Below, piece by piece: positions 35,143-47,875 of a stretch of DNA of 64,000 nt. Position numbers and translations under genes: made by a program. Under the pieces are notes generated by a model. It saw nothing but the letters and a program-made list of their open reading frames with translations. It was not told the origin of the DNA and made no database searches. Each line of letters opens with the position of its first letter. Position 1 is the stretch's first letter. The DNA is from Sipunculus nudus (Eukaryota > Annelida > Sipuncula > Golfingiida > Sipunculidae). The DNA lies in the NCBI GenBank assembly GCA_026874595.1, contig CM049314.1:29527729-29591728 (forward strand), written 5' to 3'.

Positions 35143-38100
35143 ACTCGTTTCTCATCCAGTCATAACTATGATTAATAGTTTAACTTCTATTCCTCATGTT
35201 TATCGCAAGCATGTATACTTAATCTCCTATTTTTATTATTAATGTATAAATAAATAACAAACGTATTTTATGTCATTTTCACTGTTGTTATTTGTAAGCA
35301 TTTTATCAATTGTTAATTTCACTTCTTCCGCAAATTAGATGCAAGTCCGCCAAGCAGACTCCATATACAATACCTTCCGATCTCATCACCTCCTCAAGCC
35401 TGAATTATAATCACTCGTACATCTCCTCTTATTTTAGAGTAGCAGGTTTCTTGGTGAAAGTATATACTTATTAGCTTTTACCTCGCAGCTACATATTTGC
35501 TAATATGTACACACACGACGGGTATGAAAACATAATAGTCACATTGATTGTCACTGCTAATTTTAACCAGCGGGTTTTTCAACTCATAAAGTTATTCCAA
35601 GAAGGATCATACATATATATGACTCCACACCTGTGCCAGTCGGTCAATGAACATTTTGGCATCAATTCCGCCGCTGACGGTGCAGACTAATAAGTTAGTG
35701 AGGATTCCTTCATCTTGGAGTGTAATCCGCATATTCCCATACTTCTGAAATACTAGAAAAAAAATAATAATAAAATACGAGAAATATAGTTTGAAAGATA
35801 TTATGATCTATGACCAAATACCATTATTTACCAAATAAAGTAGTCTTGCATTGTTAGTTGAAAATTGATTTTTAGTTTTAATGTTATTTACCATTGGTAT
35901 AACAATTTGCCTTTTGCGGGATTGAGAGCGAAGATAAAAATCTTATCTTATAGTTATCGGGTAGAAAATAAAGTGTCACATGCTGAATTGTATGAAATTA
36001 TCATGTGGAGAACAAAAAAAATTGTCTTGACCTGGTATCTATCTATAGTTTGCGTATTATTCATTATATCGATTATGTGCTAAACTGGTATTATCAGAGT
36101 AAAGTAACAATGTAAGTTACAAATGGAAAAAAGTATCAAATTTAAAATATACATTTCATGGAAATACCGATGAATAACTAACAGTAAAATAATTGCCAAA
36201 TTATACCACAAAGTCAGGATATAAACTTTCATAAATGAAAGCGACAGAAAGCATCTGATTGGCTATATGACTGAGAACAGAAGTTATGTGACTGGCTACA
36301 TGTATGATTGACATATCTATCCATCTCGACTAAGAACGTCTATCGATATGTGATCCGGTACTTGTACGATTGACATATGTATCCATCATCTCAACTAAGA
36401 GCATATATCGTTATGTGATTGGCTACATGTATAATTGACACATCTATCCACTCGGACTGACCTTCAGCGAACTTCTGAGCCTTTTGATGGTCTTGCCTAA
36501 TGCGTTCCTCCGCGTCCAGAAGTGCAACCTGGGCCGGTGCAGCCAGCACTCCAGCCTGAGACATAACGCCTCCCAACAGGTAACGGAGGCGATGTGCCCT
36601 GGTACATGAAGCAAACAAGAACAATTATCGGCATAAAAATATATACGTCAGTGAAATAATACGTAATAAACATTTGAAACTTTTGCAATAGGCTAAACCC
36701 CGATGCCCCCCCCCCCCAATTGAGGAATTATGTTGAAAACTTAGGAAATTAAGTGAAACTCAAAAACAAATATCAGTTCCAAATATGTAACTAATACTTT
36801 ACCCAAAGGTCTTTTTTTAAATAAGCTATATTTTAGATCTAGCAGAAACAACTGGGAGCAGAAGAAAGATCTGTAATCAATGATTTTGCACTGGGGAAAA
36901 ATATCAACTATTAGTGACAATTTTAGAAAATCAGTAGCACTAAATGTGTTCAATTGATCATAAGGGTGAAGTGATCAAAATCTTGCTACGAGTTACTGTA
37001 AGACGATTTCTTGCTGGTTTTCAAGAAAATTTTAACAAGACGTACACCTATGGATGTGACGTAAGAACTTCTTTAAGGCAAGCAGCTACTAACAGATTAA
37101 AGGACACTCCGCATGCATGGAAGGACGACGGGCAAAAAAAAAAACATGCTTGCGAATGTTTCAAATTCGCAATATTCGTGACGGGGAAAATACCAAAAAA
37201 TATAGGACCATCGTGAATAAGACGTCATATCTCCACAGGTATATGATGAGTAATTTATTCTATAGCCTAAATGGCACCTCAGGTGTTCTTTGCAAGTGGA
37301 ATCGTATAATATACATAATAATATAGAAATAGTATACAATTTTTGTTAATCGTAATTCAAAGATTTGTAATTCAAATAATACCGGGTATATCAATACTTT
37401 TGCATATTTGCCCCTGTTGCATGACGAATTTACACCTTTTCGATGTTCCCTTGGCTCCTGGCGATATTGTTAAGATTTTGCGTATATATAAGGTAATTTA
37501 TATAGTAATGGTTGTGCACATTGTGTCAGTTACTATAAGGTAAATCGCGAAAGCATTACAGTTTATAGCGTAGTATGGCTACCGATACTTGTTAAAGGTA
37601 GTTCATTCCTTAAGTTGCCAGCGGCGTACAGTTCTCATTTTGAGTAAATGAATATAGTTTAGTACATGTTATGTATGTTTCACCATCAGATCTCTGCCTG
37701 TCAGTTATGATCCGATCCTTAGTACAATATGAAACACAGAAGGTAAAAGAAAGCGGCGGATTAGAGTCTACAGCTGGGCGTACTTATGACAATATGGCTG
37801 TTGAGGATACGTACACCTTTCGCAGACTCAACGTTTTTGTACACAAGCATGTGACATGTCACGGTAAATCCAGAATAAATTAGTACTTTTTTCAAACCAA
37901 CCAACCAACCAACTAACCAAAGAGAAAACATGATACTTTTCTGACGGAGGTTTAAATGGCATTGGAATAGACACCAGTGCATCAGCTAATTGCTATAGCA
38001 GGTGGGGCACTTGTCTGTGACCACCAGCTAGGTTACACATTTCTCCACACACATCAATCGAAGGTGTTGCCGTTTCGTTTTTAAATGTGTATAAAATTAC

Positions 38101-41100
38101 CGTCATTTTTCAATCGGACGGACCACTATGAAATAGTTACCTGACAATGAAGTCTTTTGTACCCGCAATTACACTCCCGACAGGCGCACCCAAGCCCTGA
38201 AAAAAGAGAAAGAAAAATACAGTCTTTGTGGTATTCATGTTCTCAGTATCTTTGCAACTGGGCAGTATTTGGTGTGTGTGTGTGTATGTGTGTGTGTGGT
38301 GGGTGGGGGGGGGGGGAAGGGGGGGGGAGGGCTGCACCTACCCCCAAGAATAAACTAAATCATTTTTTTTTTGGTGAGCAAAATAAGGTTTAACTCATGT
38401 TGGATTATACAAGAATATAAACAAAGTGGCCACACTGCGGAAAATCCAAAATGTTGGCCAATATTGCGGCTCTTAAAAGGTTCTTGTATAACAGGTATAG
38501 TTATTTATAATAAAGCTGTTTAAACATCACGTACATGTGGAAATCAGGAGGTTCCTGATTATTGTTTTACCTTTTAAGTTAAAACGTTCACATAAAAATC
38601 CAAAATGGCTTGCAACATGGTCGCCATAACAACCAAAAAGGAAGATTTTAGCTTAGAACACATTTTAGTCATCATAGATAAATGATTTTTAGATATGATA
38701 CTTTAATGGACCATTGTCTGTTCAAGTAGCCATTCTTGATAATTTACTATCAGAAAGAAATAAACAATGTTAATGGATGTATTAATGAAATATTTGCAAA
38801 GTATAATGAGAGGCAATTTAGTGGATTATCTGGGGAACCAATTGGTCTACCATATCCCTCCCCCATGACTGAACGAAACCAAGTAAATTGTGTTAGAAAG
38901 ACGGTTATTTAACACATTTTGGATGTTGACATATGGCGGCCAGTACTATGGCAAAATATGACTTCTTTCTGAACGATTATGTTAATAAAGAAATGAGGAT
39001 AGGTAAAATATGTCATCCTGACGAAAATGGATTTTTGGTCGATAGAAGCTCAGGAAGAGATTCCTGGGGCCCCCAGCGAGCACCCCCTTTGTCTATCTTT
39101 GGGGTCGTGTACGCGTTTTTAGGCAATTTTCTCTGGAGCCCAACGCCGCCCGGACTATGGATAGAAACCATTTTACTTTGAGACCCCGATAAAGACTTAG
39201 TCATAACTACAGGTCTGTAAGGCAAAAAATAATAAATGAAAGGTATGTTTCTCAGGCATCGCGCGCGTCAATATTAATCCCCCGCATCAAAAATTTGTAT
39301 TTTTATTTTCCATAGAAGCTTGTCAATTTTGAGCTCCAGCCGCTCGGACATTTCTTTCAAGACGATAAAATGATACAATTTTAATAATATTTCCTTTGTT
39401 ATGAAATGTTTTTATCAGTTTCGCAGAAAAATCCTATTATTTTAATGCTTTTCCTTGATCCTATGACATTTTTATCGAAACATACAAAAAAGGTAAAAAA
39501 AAAAAAAAAAAAAAATTAAAAAAAAATCGCCCGCGCACATTGATTTATGAAAAAAGTGCCTGAGAACCAAACCTTATTTTTTGGCCCTACGCAAACAGTT
39601 TAAAATATATATTTTTTTTAATTTGCTTTACAGCCCCCAAGGTGGAGAGTTAACTCTGTAAAGTAATGTCAGATCTGACCAAAGTTGTTCAGACCACGAT
39701 ATTCGGCCTTCTACGTCAGTACAAGCAACAACAGCTACATATTGCGGGCCTTTACAATATTATCAATAACACATTTGGGTTGTCACAGTTGGGTGATAAA
39801 TTGTAACGTAATGTTCAGTATTTATGAACAATTTGACACTTTCTCTCAAGAAAACCATGATAATTGTTACCTCCAACGATACTTGTTTACAGCCTGGCAA
39901 GGCATGCTGGGAAGGCTTAGGAGGATCTATTCTTCGGTGACATCAGGCTGATCTACGAGGGAACCACCATTTTTTTTTTTTTTTTTTTTTTTTGAGGCAT
40001 TTGGACTTCATTCCTATGAATGGAGACTGGATATTCGGGATAGACTATGACAAAGACCAGGACCTCTTGACCAAGTTGGTGTCGAGCCCGATCTATATCA
40101 CTGACACACTCTTGAAAAAGATCTCTTTATGACAATCAAATGTGATTACTGTTACCTTAGAGAAGCACATGCAGACTGAATCGCAATACTCTGTCACGTC
40201 CCTCGGCTTCACACCCAGTGCTACAGCAGCGTTCATCAGTCTGGCCCCATCCAAGTGAATTTTCAGACCGTGCTTATCAGCAATCGCTCGCACCTGACAA
40301 TGATAAACAGTACACAATGACACTTCTACTAGCGAGCACCTCCTTGCAGTCGGCACCTCTATGTGGTGGACAATTTTTTAAAAGAGCCTGTTTTTTTTCT
40401 TATATGTATAGAGTATATGGTGTGCGTGGACCGATATATATTAAAACCGAAATCAATGTTGGCCTTACTTCTATTATGCTTTATAGTGATTATTTTTTAA
40501 CCGAGTAGGTTTTAAATAATTAAATTACACTTTTGAAAATTGAACAAAAATTTTCCTACAGCCAATGTGTAAACTCGATAACATGTACTATGAAAGAAAT
40601 GTATGACATTCAGAGAATGTCGCTTTTGTCCTTTTGTCATATGAGTGCGTGTGTGAGTGTGGGGGGGGGGGGGGGGTAGGAGATTTTGAGCTGGGGCCTT
40701 CATTTGAGGCTGACGGGGGCTATCTGTACTCTGGCCGAATTTAGCACCATTTCGGCCCTCTGACATAAGAGAGTCTATGACTGCCTTTACATCAGGCAAC
40801 GAGGATCGCACTTTCAGGCTTTATGAGGTGCAAATATTTTTGTCAGTTTGACAACGACTCATGACCTACAAGACGCTATTTAATTGACACAAAGCAGACC
40901 AATCATTAGCTTGTTTAGTGTACTATCTAACAATACCTACCATGTGCGAGAAAAATTATGTTTTAACTCAACATTTTGGTAAATCCCTCTGAATGTTTGC
41001 TGAAGACCGCTTGAGTACTAAGATGGCTCGCACGGATCATAGACGATAGCCAAAGGGTACGCGATACAGAAAATGAATCGTTACCTTCCACGGATTTTCA

Positions 41101-44100
41101 GTTTGGGTTGTGAGTTCACATGTATTCTTTCGTGTTAATTCAACACTCGAAGCTAATGTTAAGATTATTGTCTTTTCACCATGATATAAATGCAAACGGA
41201 TGGTTGACCATACTAGTACATTCCTCCACATTGCTTGTATCAAGTTAGGCTCACAGGTCCAACATAAATGACTGCTAATTCGTGTATACACGGCTAGGCC
41301 GAATACCACTCTAATTTACTCAGCAAACAGGGCCCATGTACGTTACCTTTTCATGAAAGGAGATTGGCACAGCTTTACCCCCGCACAGATTATGAGTATT
41401 TTCAAGGCAGATGAGACGCGTCTTTGGAAAGTAATGCTTGTCCGGGCGGATGGCGGCCTCGAGTTCTTGAAGATCAAGAGTACCATCTGGCAAGTTCCTG
41501 ATCGGGAAGGGATGCACGCAAGCGACCTGTGGGTGTATATGATAATGATGTTAATATGAACTAAATGAAAAAGAAATAAATTTATCATGAGTATTAAGCG
41601 AACATTAATCCCACTATAATTTGAGAATTTGGCGTATTTCAAATAGCGTTATTTCGCTCTCAATTCTGTCGTTAAACGTCTTTTTGCCACCGAAATTCCT
41701 CCTCAGATTCAATAACGCCCGTACGCTGTCCTCACTGTAGTTTTGTGTTGCACCCACTTCATCAGAGTAATACCTGCTTGGGCGAGTCTTATAACTGTCC
41801 GGGGTTAATCTTCATCGTAACGATTACTGCCGCCCCGGCTTGTATATGATCTGCTCAGATAATCCTCACAGGTGCGGGGTCTTTCACAGTTCAGTCGTCG
41901 GATATGTGAATTATGGTTAGAATTACAAAGCGACTAAAATGGGCAACTCATAACGACAAACAATGACAAAACACCTACCAAGGATGAAATAATAACAATA
42001 ATAACAATATTAATAATAATAATAACAATAATTAAGTAACTACCTCACCACTGTAATCATACCGAACTGGTATGAGAAACATAAATCTATGGGGATGCTG
42101 GGCGAGACTGTTTATTAATAATAATAATTATAATAATAATAATAATAATAATAACTAGCGTTTCTCTATGAGCATTCACAGCTCAAGGCCAATCGGCCCC
42201 AACCAGACATTTAATACCCTGACATGACACAGTCACGACATATGCGCAGGCAAATAGGTCAAAAGGCAAAATTTGAAAATCGGCTATATTTACGATCTAA
42301 CGAAACAAGGACCAGGCAAAAAAAAAAAAAAACAAATATCAATATTGTGAGACCTAAAGCCGGTGTATTACTACCCGATTTTACCAAGCAACATTGTGGG
42401 GCGATTTTTATCGGCAGACTTTCTCAAAATCGACTCGGTTTAGTTGGCCATTTTTCGGTGTTACGTTTACCGACACGCGCGTTCCAACTTCCCGATTATT
42501 AAGGCTGGATATCGTCGACAAGTTTCGTGTTGCAATATACTGCGATACGTGGTAGCGTATTGCGATATTTAAATTTCATTTAATGTATAGGAAAAATGGT
42601 GTGTTTCTTTTATATTTATTCATATGATACAGTAATGCAATAATAATTAATTCTTTTTAATCTTAAAGGAGTCCAGTCACATATAAAGCATGTTGAATAA
42701 ACACGAACAAAATTCTTCTTCCCTTTAAAATAAATTTTTACCTGCCAGACCGTTGCCCTGAAACTGTCTGCTTACACCTGTAAACGAGTGTTTAAATCAA
42801 TGGACCAGGCGATCAAAGGTGTCAACATAAACATAGCGCGCGGGACTCTGTGCATCGCTGAGCCACAACACCTGCCAATCACGAGATGCCCTGACTGACT
42901 TGGCACCAAAATGTATTACATGTTTCCGCTGGCTGAAACTGGTGTGTTGCGGCTCCCAATCGGACCTCCGGTCACGCGGTCTTGTTATGGTACACAGACA
43001 CGTGGACTGCGTTTACAAACACGCAGAATCATGACAAGGTATAAACAGCCGTTTGCGAGCTACTGAGACTGTGTGCTGGGGTGGCATTGCTTGGAAATTT
43101 TTGTATAAACCAAAACTTAACTGATAGTGTGAAAGAATAGGCATAATGTTGCTCCTTATTATGTCCCTTAAAATATAATGATAAAATAAAAGTTTACACA
43201 GATCAGTTTATTTCGAACACGAATTACGGCAATATTGCTTCATAATGTACTTAGTAAAGTACATATACTTTTTATTGACTGTACCCAAAGAAATATTTAA
43301 AATCAAAGTCATCGTGAAGCCTTATATTAAGTTTTCAATTGGAGAATGCTTTACTGTGGTTTATCCCAAAGAGGGATTGTGGTTTAGCACAGAGAGGGAT
43401 TGTGGTTTAGCACAGAGAGGGATGGATTGTGTGCTGTATGATGGATTGTGTGCACAATCACAGCCATGTACCAAATCGCAAGCCTACCATTCTTAAACAA
43501 TAATACTGTTGACTTGAAACTTGATTTTCCTGCAGTTATCACAAGATTGGAGGAGAGAATATTAATGGATGATTAATTATAGTGACCGTGTACAACACTT
43601 CATTCATTTTGCAATATACCAATACGTCATCGAGGACATATGCAAATTTCCTGTGACGGACCTATGATCACTGAAATTTCAAGACAACTTGAACATTTCT
43701 TAATAAATGTCTGAAGACACGTTGGACCAATATATAGATATTTTAAACATTATCGCGATACGCAATATGCGATTGTGTCGCGATAGACAGCTATATTGAT
43801 AATATCGCGCACCCTTATTATCGATCAAGATGCTCATCATTGCAATATGTTACTGATCTTTCCAGGGAAACAAAAAGTAATTTTATGTTCACATTGTGCC
43901 TTGTCCACAGATATAGGGTACAGCAGAAGCGATTTTGTTGGTTAAAACTTGGCCTAGCAAAGAGAGAAACTAGGGGTATACTAGGGGCATAACATTCAGT
44001 TTTTTTGCAACAAATAATTACCGTACTCAAATTTAGAAAATTACATTCTATGTGAATGTCTGTGTGATTTCTAGGATTTCCTGTCGGGGAATTCGAAGAA

Positions 44101-44377
44101 AAGCATATAAAATGTTGACCGAAAAATAAAATCACGAACCCCTATTAGTCTCCCCTCCATACGTGGGTAAGAGACTTAATTAGTTGAGATATTTACCTGT
44201 GAGAGACTCCCTTGTCCATACAGATACATATGCGCCTTGTTCCCGACTAACACCTCGGAACTTCTCTCGTAGCAGTGAGCCATAACTGTCAAATATGACG
44301 AGGGTAAATACTAAAAGAACGTCGGATTATTCTGAACTTAGAACGATGTACAAATGTTACGATAATTAATATTATTC

Positions 44378-44475
<98 letters not shown>

Positions 44476-46466
44476 TTATATATGCATTTTTTCATGTAGT
44501 GGTAACGCAGGCTGGAGTTAGTTTATTGAATAATGTCTGGTGTGACAGTTGTGTATTTGTTTTTAATGTAACAAAAAAATAACTTTACATCCTACATAGA
44601 AAATATTTACCTTTACTTACCAGATATAAGATTTCCCATGGTGCCACTTGGAACAAACAGCGCTGCTTCTTTTCCAAATATTTCCGCCATTTTTACCTGG
44701 AGTCCTGGGGAATAGTAATATATCTAATAGAATATATTATAAGTTACTTCTTGTCCAAATATTAAAGGGATCTATTCGCATTCAAGGTATGTTAAATATA
44801 CATGAGATATATTGTGTTTTCTATATGTATTATGCACAATCTCATAAATAAATATTTATCCAGCATTAAATCGGTTTTTTTTCTGTGATTCTTCTTTAAT
44901 GTTTCTTTTCCTTGATTGGTAGTCGTCATGCTTGCGCAAGAATGGACCTAAACAAGCACACACAGGCGGTGTTGGTGTGCCGGGTGGTTTTCCTTTATAG
45001 AGGTCCAATCACCTATCTGACCTTCATAAACTAAAGGTAATCCCTTGGGGCTTTCTTAAACAAAGGCCAGAAAACGTGAATATCACCGCAAACAGGCTGC
45101 TTAGTTTGTTTATATTAACGTGTTTATAATATGTTGAGACCCGCCCAAATAATCAAAACTAATTTAGCAAGAGCATCTCGCAGCAAGTCCGACAAGTCAG
45201 AGCTTTGCAAATGGCGTTTTGCATCGACTGACCTCTTTGCCTCCGTATATATTCAACCTACCACCTTTGATTACATGTTTTTCGCGGTTGCAATCATTGC
45301 GTGTTTACAAACATTTTGTTTATGAACAAGATCACACAACCTTCAATAAGGCATTAAAAGAGCTTTTCACAACCAAAATATCCCTTAGATCATTAAGAAT
45401 TTCACAGAAGAAGCAAGAAATCACATAAATTCTTTTTCAATAGGTAGGTGATTGGGCACCTTTAAAATTTTGCATTCAATCAACAAGAACTAATAGCGTG
45501 AGATAATACACATATTATTGCAAGAAAATTATATATCTTTAAGCAACAGTTTCTGATGGATGTGTAATGATTATAGAAATGACGCATCAGCTTCAAACTT
45601 TATTTAAAATGCGATCTAAAAAGATTAAACAAATCTTTGGGAAAAGAGTTAATTATTAATAATTTGTAAGATAAAATGTAACACTCCTAAACGTTTGCGA
45701 TCTGTCATACGTGGATCTCATATTTTCAATTCGTCTTAAATTTGGTCATCTACTTACGTGTTATGTTGTACATAACGAAATCAAGCGTATGGAATAACTT
45801 GAATATTAATTGTTTTAGAAGTTTCAGAGGATTTACATCTTTGATCGACCAAGGACGTTCTTATACAGCAAGGTCTGCCTGATTGATATTGTGATTATTG
45901 TCACTTCTTCCGCTTATGAAGTTTAATAGCCTATGTGATCTACATATATTGGGTAGAAACATGATTTTGATGTTGATCATACAAGTATATATATATATAT
46001 AATGTATAGACATCGATAAATAGATGTAGACATAGATATATAGAGATATATAGAGATATATAGAGAGATGGAGATATAGAGGTAGATATAGAGATATGGT
46101 TATAGACATAGGGATAAAGATACAGATACAGAAACATACATAGATATAGATAGATATATAGATATTGATAAAGATATAGCTATAGATAAAGATATCAGTA
46201 GATAGATAGATAGATACATACATACATACGTATAAGTTTGGTCAAAGCATATCGCAAACAATTTACATTGTAGCATTTCTACAAGACCAGCATAAGCCAG
46301 TATAGAGCCTTGGGTTATATTTTTTATACATGTACATACTGTTAATGGTAGGATCCTCGCCATATGCATTCTCGCCCACTTCCGCATCTGCCATGGCTCT
46401 TCGCATGTCAGGAGACGGCAGGCTCAGGGTGTCACTGCGCATGTCAACCAACGTCACTTCCTCCAT
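34877..46466 (-). CDS. tha1: L-threonine aldolase, copy B (9 exons)
   Basis: The same enzyme as copy A: 1116 nt, 371 residues, same exon lengths and phases. Landmarks: DMRSDTLSLPSP at 8, YGEDPTIN at 35, FVPSGTMGNLI at 59, LENTHNLCGG at 141, HLDGAR at 173-178 and K206 in CFSKGLGAPVGS. The RSDT and DGAR motifs are intact, so copy B looks closer to the family than copy A there. It has its own oddities: GSLSQVACVHP at 96-106, where copy A and the family keep Gly at 97 and 103. An in-frame TAG seven codons before the ATG supports the start at 46466. AATAAA at 34864-34869, eight bases after the stop, could be the poly(A) signal. All eight introns are GT-AG. Confidence 0.95.
35080..35139. repeat. 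(TA)n array beside exon 9 acceptor (B)
   Basis: Sixty bases of TA beginning 20 bases from the exon 9 acceptor, nearly twice the length of the matching array in copy A. Confidence 0.95.
35631..35752 (-). CDS. tha1: Threonine aldolase B, exon 8
   Basis: VFQKYGNMRITLQDEGILT to KMFIDRLAQ. The acceptor TTTCTAG/TATTTCAG mirrors the copy A arrangement and confirms the choice of the outer AG there. Donor CAG/GTGTGG. Confidence 0.93.
36242..36460 (-). repeat. Short 62-bp-type array in intron 7 of B
   Basis: About three diverged units of the same family as 10731-11290 (GTGATTGGCTACATGTATAATTGACA near the exon side). It is the unexpanded state of the copy A array. Confidence 0.9.
36462..36598 (-). CDS. 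tha1: Threonine aldolase B, exon 7
   Basis: AHRLRYLLGGVMSQAGVL and the following AAPAQVALLDAEERI helix, ending KFAE. Acceptor TACCAG, donor G/GTCAGT. Confidence 0.94.
38141..38196 (-). CDS. tha1: Threonine aldolase B, exon 6
   Basis: GLGAPVGSVIAGTKDFIV plus two bases. Acceptor CTTTTTTCAG, donor CAG/GTAACT. Confidence 0.94.
40156..40293 (-). CDS. tha1: Threonine aldolase B, exon 5 (PLP lysine)
   Basis: VRAIADKHGLKIHLDGARLM to CMCFSK. The D175-G-A-R178 motif is intact, and K206 is the last codon. Donor AAG/GTAACA. Confidence 0.95.
41347..41526 (-). CDS. tha1: Threonine aldolase B, exon 4
   Basis: Sixty codons from VACVHPFPIRNLPDGTLDL to FHEK. The family has [AG]GVH where this reads ACVH, so a Cys replaces a conserved Gly at 103. 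Acceptor CCCACAG, donor AAG/GTAACG. Confidence 0.94.
41985..42160 (+). repeat. AAT/ATAACA trinucleotide arrays
   Basis: Two runs, about 41990-42035 and 42113-42155, of imperfect AATAATAACA units in intron 3 of copy B. Confidence 0.9.
42503..43818. mobile_element. Possible hAT-like block around MITE 2
   Basis: The ends resemble hAT termini (AAGGCTGGATATCG at the left; the right end reversed reads AAGGGTGCGCGATAT), with GCGATAC/GTATTGCGATA subterminal sequence. I could not find a matching 8-bp duplication. It encloses the MITE family 2 copy at 42662-43172. Confidence 0.4.
42662..43172. mobile_element. MITE family 2, copy in intron 3 of B
   Basis: Starts TTAAAGGAGTCCAGTCACAT and ends GCTCCTTATTATGTCCCTTAA. 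Similar to 19051-19502. Absent from intron 3 of copy A, which is only 364 bp. Confidence 0.78.
44197..44285 (-). CDS. tha1: Threonine aldolase B, exon 3
   Basis: VMAHCYERSSEVLVGNKAH, then MYLYGQGSLSQ. G97 of copy A is Ser here. Acceptor TTGACAG, donor CAG/GTAAAT. Confidence 0.93.
44381..44471. repeat. (CT)n(TA)n compound microsatellite
   Basis: About 36 bases of CT run straight into about 55 bases of TA in intron 2 of copy B. Confidence 0.95.
44621..44704 (-). CDS. tha1: Threonine aldolase B, exon 2
   Basis: RLQVKMAEIFGKEAALF, then VPSGTMGNLIS. Acceptor TTCCCCAG, donor G/GTAAGT. Confidence 0.94.
45001..45460 (+). mobile_element. MITE family 1, copy in intron 1 of B
   Basis: Left AGGTCCAATCACCTA, right TAGGTGATTGGGCACCT. 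The inverted ends are well preserved and the flanks are TTTATAG and TTTAAAA. It is the plus-strand partner of 8121-8580. Intron 1 of copy A lacks it. Confidence 0.82.
45985..46235. repeat. Imperfect GATA/AGATAT array
   Basis: A 250-base stretch of short AGATATAGAGATA-type units ending in (GATA)n and (CATA)n, in intron 1 of copy B. Open frames crossing it are artefacts of the repeat. Confidence 0.93.
46340..46466 (-). CDS. tha1: Threonine aldolase B, exon 1
   Basis: Forty-two codons plus one base, starting MEEVTLVDMRSDTLS. Donor A/GTATGT. Six residues differ from copy A (positions 6, 13, 16, 27, 33, 40). Confidence 0.94.
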
Positions 46467-46944
46467 TGCGATTGTGCTACAGTTCTAGATTTCGAGTTTC
46501 CGTGAAACGAAAAAAGGAATTTATACAATAATTTCATTGACAGCATTTTATGGTTTAGGACTCATGTCTGGAAATTTAAAGAAAAAGGGTTCTTTTTACC
46601 CTATATCCGCTTTTCCATGTACCCTCTACGTTTAGCCTCACCTTGTACGCTATTTTTGCAATCCGATATCCCTTAAACAAGGTTTTATTATCTTACAGTT
46701 ACAGTGAAACCTGTCTTAAAGATCACCTGTCTAAATAGATCACCTGTCCATTAAAAACACATCGAGTGAACCGGATATATTCACATTGGTACAACTGACC
46801 GGTATCATAAGACCATCTGTGAATTAAGATAATGGTTGGTTAGTCCCAGAGGCTGCCTTTTACACAAGTTTTATTATAACTAACTTTAACTCACCTGTGA
46901 AGGCGGTGCTATACGGCAAGAAAACAACTTTGTTCTTGCTTGTT

Positions 46945-47155
46945 TGAAAATTTATAGTTCCGGGACTTAACCCCGCCCACCTAGATACTGTTGCTATGTA
47001 AACAGATAATCGGTTAACATAGCGTCTGTTTTATGGTTCCGAGACTGTAGTACTAGGCCCCGCCCATGCTCTTTAATATTGTTTCTATGTAAACATTAAA
47101 CATGGCGTCTGATCCATGGTTCCAAGACTGCCGAACTGGGCTAGGTATATCAGGA
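46945..47155. repeat. Two and a half ~83-bp units upstream of B
   Basis: The units carry, in order, TTCCGRGACT, CCCCGCCCA (a GC box), CTATGTAAACA (forkhead-like core) and CATRGCGTCTG. Starts are near 46951, 47034 and 47117; the last is truncated. They lie about 500-690 bases upstream of the copy B start codon. Confidence 0.75.
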
Positions 47156-47516
47156 AATCATTAAAAATGGTTATGTTAAAAATAAAACATGTTTCACTAC
47201 CTGAAAGCTCATGGAAACTTTTTGACTTCATTGAAAATAATTTGAAATAAACGATATATTAATCTTTTATTGTACATATATAGCCTGCATTGTATACGTG
47301 TAGCCAGTTTTCCACCCATTTCTTGTAACCAGCGAGGACGCACTATACATCATTAAGGTAATCAAGCCGGACATGGATCAGTGGAGGCGACTACTAATTA
47401 GTCTAATAACTTCATTGATACTCTTAAAGCTTGGGATCGATTGGGATATATTCTTACCAATTTGCTTAAGTACCCATAATCCGAGACGTATTAGTAATAA
47501 CATGACTCTTTATAAC

Positions 47517-47560
<44 letters not shown>

Positions 47561-47802
47561 TGATAAGAATTGTTTTTATGTTACTCTCTGTATTAACTTT
47601 AAATCTGCTGCATACTAGCACCTGATATATTGACACGATAGAAAGGAGTACTCGTACATTGGTCTTCATAATGAAACCATCAAACCCGCATCCAATTTAA
47701 GGTCGAATTGCCGTCGGACTTTTTTTGGGTATGTGTTACTCTTATTAAATAAATTCGACCTATTATTTAAGGTACGTGTGTGCGTAAAACATAACATCTT
47801 TG

Positions 47803-47875
<73 letters not shown>

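Larger units (their letters stand above)
34190..46575 (-). repeat. Segmental duplication, copy B unit
   Basis: The partner of 7660-18760 in direct orientation. It is longer because introns 1 and 3 carry their own insertions (MITE family 1 and MITE family 2 within a larger block), while introns 6 and 7 lack the array growth of copy A. Confidence 0.85.

Noticed and set aside
42503-43818. A fourth hAT-like element with full evidence
   Set aside because: The termini look right but the flanks CCGATTAT and TTATCGAT are not a direct duplication. Kept only as a low-confidence feature.
45861-46223. 120-residue Tyr/Ile/Ser-rich frame
   Set aside because: Product of the GATA/AGATAT repeat; not a protein.
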